A DNA stretch of 10,411 nt from SHLQ01 sp964196045 (GTDB lineage: Bacteria > Actinomycetota > Acidimicrobiia > Acidimicrobiales > SHLQ01), in contig CAXMRH010000205.1 in assembly GCA_964196045.1 (NCBI GenBank), positions 1 to 10,411 of the forward strand. Direction: 5' to 3'. The position numbers were made by a program, and so were the translations under genes. Positions 7,078 through 10,411 of this stretch are shown one piece after another. Every line of letters begins with the position of its first letter. Within the stretch, counting starts at the first letter, position 1. The notes under the pieces were generated by a model. That model did no database searches and was not told where the DNA came from. It worked only from the letters and a program-made list of their open reading frames with translations.

Positions 7078-7118
7078 GCAAATAGACGTATATTGTCAAT
7101 TTGTGTCATAATGACGGA
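7063..7118. promoter_or_regulatory. Divergent promoter/operator between DapA-like and LysR genes
   Basis: AT-rich DNA between the divergent units. TTGTCA occurs at 7071-7076 and 7093-7098 (22 bp apart), and GTCA recurs at 7105-7108, 10 bp after the previous GTCA. GTCATAATGAC at 7105-7115 is a perfect inverted repeat (5-bp arms, one central base). Minus strand: TTGACA at 7099-7094 and GACAAT at 7075-7070 (18-bp spacer) could be -35/-10 elements, with a start near 7062. Plus strand: TAGACG at 7083-7088 and CATAAT at 7107-7112 (18-bp spacer) would start near 7119. Helically phased repeats beside a LysR gene suggest the regulator's binding region. This is read by eye and untested. Confidence 0.5.
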
Positions 7119-7199
7119 ATGACTGAACGGGAGCGAAGCTCGCGGGGCGACCATGTTGGGTTCCGCGGATCTCGACCGGAAGTGTCGAGGTGTGGATGA
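7119..7199 (+). CDS. Possible 26-codon leader ORF upstream of the LysR gene
   Basis: ATG 7119 opens a 26-codon frame, different from that of the regulator, ending at TGA 7197-7199 and overlapping the regulator's ATG (7196) as ATGA. The peptide would be MTERERSSRGDHVGFRGSRP followed by EVSRCG; six of 26 residues are Arg. ATG 7119 lies 7 bp after the candidate -10 CATAAT (7107-7112), so it could begin a leaderless message. No ribosome-binding site precedes it. It could couple translation into the regulator gene, or be a chance ORF; a short open frame with this ending is not improbable. No family is recognised. Confidence 0.25.
   Translation: MTERERSSRGDHVGFRGSRPEVSRCG
7187..7192 (+). promoter_or_regulatory. 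Ribosome-binding site that selects ATG 7196
   Basis: GAGGTG, with core GAGG at 7187-7190, lies 5 nt before ATG 7196. This spacing favours ATG 7196 over the in-frame GTG at 7190, which would overlap the site itself. Confidence 0.6.
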
Positions 7200-8053
7200 A
7201 GCTTGATGTTGAATCCCTCCGTGCCCTCACGGCAGTCGTCGAGACCGGAACGTTCACTGAAGCTGCCGCGGCGCTCGGGATGACACAGAGCGCCGTCAGC
7301 TGGAAGATTAAGCGGCTCGAAGAACGCGTCGGTCACGAGCTCGTGAAACGTGCCCAGGAGATGGAGCCGACTCTGGACGGGCGAGATTTGTTGCTGTACG
7401 CAGAGCGAATCCTTGAAGCCCATGATGAGGCCGTCGAACATCTGAGTCGGTCCGATCTGGCCGGAGTGGTCCGCATCGGTACCAACGAGGATCTGCGCGG
7501 TGGAGAATTGGCCGATGTTCTTGCCCGTTTCGGACGGATGTACCCACACATCCGTCTTGAAGTGAAAGTTCAGCTGAGCGGCGCGGTCCGCGAGTGGCTC
7601 GACGATGGCGACGTCGACCTCGCCCTCGTACAGATCGAGGCCAATGATGTGCGCCCTGACGATGTTGTCTTGTGGACCGAACCGCTGCGGTGGGTGCACG
7701 GCGCTGGTCTCGAATTCGAGCGCGGAGCACCGATCCCCGTCGTTTCGTTCGGGCCTGGACTCGTCTACCTCGATGCGGCAGAGGAGTCGCTACGCCATGG
7801 TGGAAACCGTTGGCGCACCGTTCTCGAGTGCCCAATGCTCTCTGGCGTTCAAGCAGCGGTTGAGTCGGGTCTTGGTATTGCCGCTTTGAATACCAGGAAT
7901 ATCACCTCCGGCATGGTGGTCTGGGCTGAATCGTCCGGGCACCCCTTGCCGCAGTTGAGTGAAGTCATCCGCACTGGAGAAGGCGGCGACGCCGATGTCC
8001 TAGCCGCGCTTCGCGATGCGCTCACCACAGCGCTCGTCGAGAAGCGAACGTGA
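7196..8053 (+). CDS. LysR-family transcriptional regulator
   Basis: A 285-residue protein from ATG 7196, the usual LTTR length. The N-terminal winged helix-turn-helix is clear (about 1-60): F-T-E-A-A-A-A-L-G-M-T-Q-S-A-V-S at 20-35 followed by W-K-I-K-R-L-E-E-R-V-G, then a linker helix (L-L-L-Y-A-E-R-I-L near 65-73). The periplasmic-binding-like effector domain begins near residue 90 (V-V-R-I-G) and includes D-V-D-L-A-L-V near 139-145. Trp36-Lys37 replace the common Arg-Gln after the recognition helix. LTTRs usually control a divergent operon in response to a pathway metabolite, here most likely the DapA-ALDH-azlCD-M24 unit, and often repress their own gene. The MttB-like gene starts only 20 bp downstream, so the regulator is probably the first cistron of the plus-strand operon and autoregulation would also affect the methyltransferase. 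The effector is unknown. Confidence 0.93.
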   Translation: MKLDVESLRALTAVVETGTFTEAAAALGMTQSAVSWKIKRLEERVGHELVKRAQEMEPTLDGRDLLLYAERILEAHDEAVEHLSRSDLAGVVRIGTNEDLRGGELADVLARFGRMYPHIRLEVKVQLSGAVREWLDDGDVDLALVQIEANDVRPDDVVLWTEPLRWVHGAGLEFERGAPIPVVSFGPGLVYLDAAEESLRHGGNRWRTVLECPMLSGVQAAVESGLGIAALNTRNITSGMVVWAESSGHPLPQLSEVIRTGEGGDADVLAALRDALTTALVEKRT

Positions 8054-8060
8054 GGAAGTA

Positions 8061-8067
8061 GGGGAGG
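8061..8067 (+). promoter_or_regulatory. Strong Shine-Dalgarno site for the methyltransferase gene
   Basis: GGGGAGG lies 6 nt before ATG 8074, the best ribosome-binding site in the window. It lies between the regulator stop and the methyltransferase start, and supports both the start choice and high translation of this cistron within a shared message. Confidence 0.7.
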
Positions 8068-8073
8068 CCCGCC

Positions 8074-9627
8074 ATGTCCGCTGTCAACACCACCGATGAG
8101 GACGCCCCACAACCAAGACGTCGCGGCCGGCGAGCGCGCCGCGCTGCCCGTACGTCCAACACGGTCCAGTGGCTGCCCGAACTGACCCGCGGTATCCCGT
8201 ACCTCGACATCGTCCCGCACGAGCAATTGCTTCGGATTCACGACGCATCGATGACGTTGCTCGAAGAAATCGGTATCGAGTTCCGAGACGACGAGTCGAT
8301 CGCGTTGTGGAAAGCGGCCGGAGCGAACATCGACGGCTATCGAGTCCGGATCGATCGCGAACACCTGATGGAGCTCATCTCGACTGCTCCCGCCGAGTAC
8401 ACGATGCTCGCGCGCAATCCCGAACATTCCGTGTCGCTCGGGGGCACGAAGACCGTGTTCACCCCCGCGTATGGGGCGCCGTTTGTGCTCGATATGGAGA
8501 ATCGCAGGCGTCACGCGACGATCGAAGACTTCGACAACTTTGCCAAGATCGCCTATCTCGAACCGGCGATGCACATGACCGGTGGTGTGTTGTGTGAACC
8601 GATGGACATCCCGGTGCCACATCGACACCTGGAGATGACCTACAGCCTCCTCCGCTACAGCGACAAACCCCTCATGGGTTCCGTGACCTCACGGGAACGC
8701 GCAGAACAGTCGTTGCACATGATGGGCATCGTGTTTGGCGATGACGTCATTGCAGACACGACGGTCAGCACGTCGCTCGCAAACTGCAACTCACCGCTTG
8801 TCTGGGACCAGACGATGCTCGACGCGGTAAAGGTGTACGCAGCGTCCAATCAGGCGATGCTCTTCAGCCCTTTCGTATTGGGTGGGGCCAGCACTCCGGC
8901 GAGCACCGTGGGCGCCGTAGCGCAACTCAGCGCCGAGGCACTCGCGGGCGTCGCATTCATGCAGCTGATTCGTCCAGGTTCGCCTTCCGTCTACGGGCAG
9001 TGGACGGCAACGGTGGCGATGAACTCTGGAGCGCCCTTGGCAGGCACACCCGAGATCGACCACATCAACATGCTCGTCGGCCAACTCGCCCGCTTCTACG
9101 AACTGCCATGGCGTTGCAGCGGTGGGTGTTCGTCATCGAAGCTCGTCGACGCCCAAGCCGGGTACGAATCGGCGAGGAACATGATGGGTGTGCTGATGGC
9201 AGGCGCGAACTTTGTGCTCTCCACGACTGGCTACCTCGAAAGCGCACTGTGCCAGAGTTATTCGAAGGCCATGCTTGACGGTGAACAGATGCAGATGATG
9301 TACAAACTTGGTCGTGGTGTCGACATGGATGAGCTCGACCCTGCAATGGAAGCGGTGCGCGAGATCGAACCGGGGGACCATTACCTCGGGACCCAGCACA
9401 CGCTGGCCAATTTCGAGACCGCGTTCTTCATGCCCAAGCTGATGGACGGGGACAGCTACGAGACCTGGAATGCGCAAGGCAGAGTTGATGCAAACCAGCG
9501 CGGGATCGACATGGCTCGTAAGGCGCTCGAACGGTACGAGGAGCCAACTATGGATGATGCGATTCTCGAAGAACTTGGTGACTACCGCGATCGTCTGCGC
9601 GCGGAGATTCCCGAAGGACTGTTATGA
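8074..9627 (+). CDS. MttB-family (trimethylamine methyltransferase superfamily) methyltransferase, non-pyrrolysine
   Basis: A 517-residue TIM-barrel protein of the MttB/COG5598 superfamily. The archaeal founder moves a methyl group from trimethylamine to a corrinoid protein using pyrrolysine. This gene has no in-frame amber codon, so it belongs to the non-pyrrolysine branch, characterised members of which demethylate quaternary amines such as glycine betaine, proline betaine or carnitine. Family-like segments include I-P-Y-L-D-I-V near 41-47, H-D-A-S-M-T-L-L-E-E-I-G-I-E-F at 56-70, a D-A-Q-A-G-Y-E-S block at 359-366, and a C-terminal G-D-H-Y-L-G-T-Q-H-T-L at 434-444. Residues 15-27 are strongly basic (R-R-R-G-R-R-A-R-R), a disordered-looking tail also common in proteobacterial homologues. 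No corrinoid protein, corrinoid reactivase or methyl-THF methyltransferase is in the window, so these partners must be encoded elsewhere. The gene follows the LysR gene by 20 bp and overlaps the SDR gene by ATGA. The substrate is inferred only from the neighbours. Confidence 0.92.
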   Translation: MSAVNTTDEDAPQPRRRGRRARRAARTSNTVQWLPELTRGIPYLDIVPHEQLLRIHDASMTLLEEIGIEFRDDESIALWKAAGANIDGYRVRIDREHLMELISTAPAEYTMLARNPEHSVSLGGTKTVFTPAYGAPFVLDMENRRRHATIEDFDNFAKIAYLEPAMHMTGGVLCEPMDIPVPHRHLEMTYSLLRYSDKPLMGSVTSRERAEQSLHMMGIVFGDDVIADTTVSTSLANCNSPLVWDQTMLDAVKVYAASNQAMLFSPFVLGGASTPASTVGAVAQLSAEALAGVAFMQLIRPGSPSVYGQWTATVAMNSGAPLAGTPEIDHINMLVGQLARFYELPWRCSGGCSSSKLVDAQAGYESARNMMGVLMAGANFVLSTTGYLESALCQSYSKAMLDGEQMQMMYKLGRGVDMDELDPAMEAVREIEPGDHYLGTQHTLANFETAFFMPKLMDGDSYETWNAQGRVDANQRGIDMARKALERYEEPTMDDAILEELGDYRDRLRAEIPEGLL

Positions 9628-10394
9628 GGACTCTTGTCGGACGGGTTGCGCTGGTCACCGGTGCAACTTCGGGTATCGGCTCGGCAACCGCTCGGGCCTT
9701 TGCTGAAGCCGGAGCCCAGGTCGTGTTGTCCGGTCGCAGTAGCGCAGGTGCCGAAACCACGGCGGCGGCGATAGCGGCTGTCGGTGGCGACACCCGAATC
9801 AAGCTAGGTGATGTAACCGATTCTGCGTTTTGTGACGAGCTCGTCAGGTTCGCAGTCGACGAGTTCGGGCGATTGGACGTGGTCGCCAACGTGGCCGGCA
9901 CGATCACACGTGGTGACGCGACGTTGACGAGCGATGAGGAATGGCGTCAGAACATGTCGGTCAACGTGGACAGCGTGTTCTTTATGTCTCGCGCCGCAGT
10001 CCGAGTAATGCGCGGGCAAGGAAATGGCGGAACGATCGTCAACCTCGCGTCCAACATCGGTCTGGTTGGAAGTGCTGGTCTACCTGCATATTGCGCGTCC
10101 AAGGGGGCGGTGGTGTTGCTGACGAAGTCGATGGCTCTCGACCATGCGGCGGAAGGTATTCGGATCAACGCCTTGTGCCCGGGCGCAGTCGATACACCGA
10201 TGCTCCTATCGGGTCACGAGAAGACAGGACGTACGGCCGACGAGGTCTTTGCATCGAACATTGCCGGCATCCCCGAACGCCGTATCCCAACGCCCGATGA
10301 GATCGCACAGTCGATGCTGTACCTCGCCAGCGACACATCGAGCCATGTCACGGGGGTCGCTCTCCCGATCGACGGCGGCTATGTCGCGGGATAG
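9624..10394 (+). CDS. Short-chain dehydrogenase/reductase (classical SDR)
   Basis: A 256-residue classical SDR. The cofactor motif T-G-A-T-S-G-I-G is at 12-19, and N-V-A-G at 89-92 replaces the usual N-N-A-G. The catalytic tetrad is Asn114, Ser143, Tyr156 and Lys160 (Y-C-A-S-K), and the P-G turn is at 186-187. The end (I-D-G-G-Y) is typical. At the end of beta-2 there is S-G-R (36-38) with no acidic residue, which may favour NADP(H). It would oxidise an alcohol or reduce a ketone or imine of the pathway in the cytoplasm; the substrate cannot be read from sequence. ATG 9624 overlaps the methyltransferase stop (ATGA 9624-9627), so the two are translationally coupled and probably act in the same pathway. 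The last five sense codons and the stop are repeated in tandem immediately downstream. Confidence 0.93.
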   Translation: MRTLVGRVALVTGATSGIGSATARAFAEAGAQVVLSGRSSAGAETTAAAIAAVGGDTRIKLGDVTDSAFCDELVRFAVDEFGRLDVVANVAGTITRGDATLTSDEEWRQNMSVNVDSVFFMSRAAVRVMRGQGNGGTIVNLASNIGLVGSAGLPAYCASKGAVVLLTKSMALDHAAEGIRINALCPGAVDTPMLLSGHEKTGRTADEVFASNIAGIPERRIPTPDEIAQSMLYLASDTSSHVTGVALPIDGGYVAG

Positions 10395-10411
10395 GGCTAT
10401 GTCGCGGGATA
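10377..10411. repeat. 18-bp tandem direct repeat at the window end
   Basis: GGCTATGTCGCGGGATAG occurs at 10377-10394 (last five SDR codons plus TAG) and again from 10395, where 17 of 18 bases are visible before the window ends. The copies are identical and exactly adjacent. It may be a recent slippage duplication, or an assembly artefact if the window ends at a contig end. Confidence 0.9.

Noticed and set aside
8074..9627. Pyrrolysine-containing MttB with amber read-through
   Set aside because: The frame contains no internal TAG and is full length without read-through, so it belongs to the non-pyrrolysine branch.
1..10411. CRISPR arrays, tRNA or rRNA genes, insertion sequences, prophage or defence genes
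   Set aside because: No repeat-spacer pattern, cloverleaf, transposase or terminal inverted repeats were seen by eye. The window is almost fully occupied by metabolic, transport and regulatory genes.

Overview
The window is a dense catabolic locus from a moderately GC-rich bacterium (about 60% GC by eye). It holds ten protein genes, with almost no non-coding DNA and many ATGA stop/start overlaps. The two promoters I can suggest would both give leaderless or nearly leaderless messages, a pattern common in Actinobacteria. Codon use would fit an actinobacterium of the Acidimicrobiia type, but an alphaproteobacterial origin cannot be excluded from this DNA alone.

Layout. (a) 2-2255, plus strand: the 3' part of a DAO-fold FAD oxidoreductase of the sarcosine/dimethylglycine/D-amino-acid dehydrogenase type, then an enolase-superfamily enzyme resembling 4-hydroxyproline-betaine 2-epimerase or cis-3-hydroxyproline dehydratase. 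(b) 7077-2265, minus strand: a five-gene convoy with a DapA/NAL-family lyase or deaminase, an aldehyde dehydrogenase, the two-subunit AzlCD amino-acid exporter, and an M24 peptidase-fold protein whose metal site has the spacing of the DMSP lyase DddP. Three of its four junctions are ATGA overlaps; the exception is a gap of about 80 bp before azlC. (c) 7078-7195: the divergent control region, with repeated TTGTCA/GTCA elements, a short perfect inverted repeat and a possible 26-codon leader ORF that ends in an ATGA overlap with the next gene. (d) 7196-10394, plus strand: a LysR-type regulator, a non-pyrrolysine MttB-family (corrinoid-linked) methyltransferase and an SDR dehydrogenase. The window ends in an exact 18-bp tandem repeat that copies the last six codons of the SDR gene.

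How the genes may work together. The parts match steps of a hydroxyproline-betaine or proline-betaine degradation route: C2 epimerisation (enolase-superfamily enzyme), N-demethylation (MttB-like methyltransferase and/or FAD oxidoreductase), oxidation of the cyclic amine (FAD enzyme or SDR), deamination of the 4-hydroxy-pyrroline carboxylate by a DapA-family enzyme, and oxidation of 2-oxoglutarate semialdehyde by an ALDH. Here an MttB-type methyltransferase would replace the Rieske demethylase of the described route. The DddP-like M24 protein and AzlCD are unexpected additions. The assignment is an inference from family membership and gene order. Substrates are not proven, and a pathway for another quaternary amine or sulfonium compound is possible.
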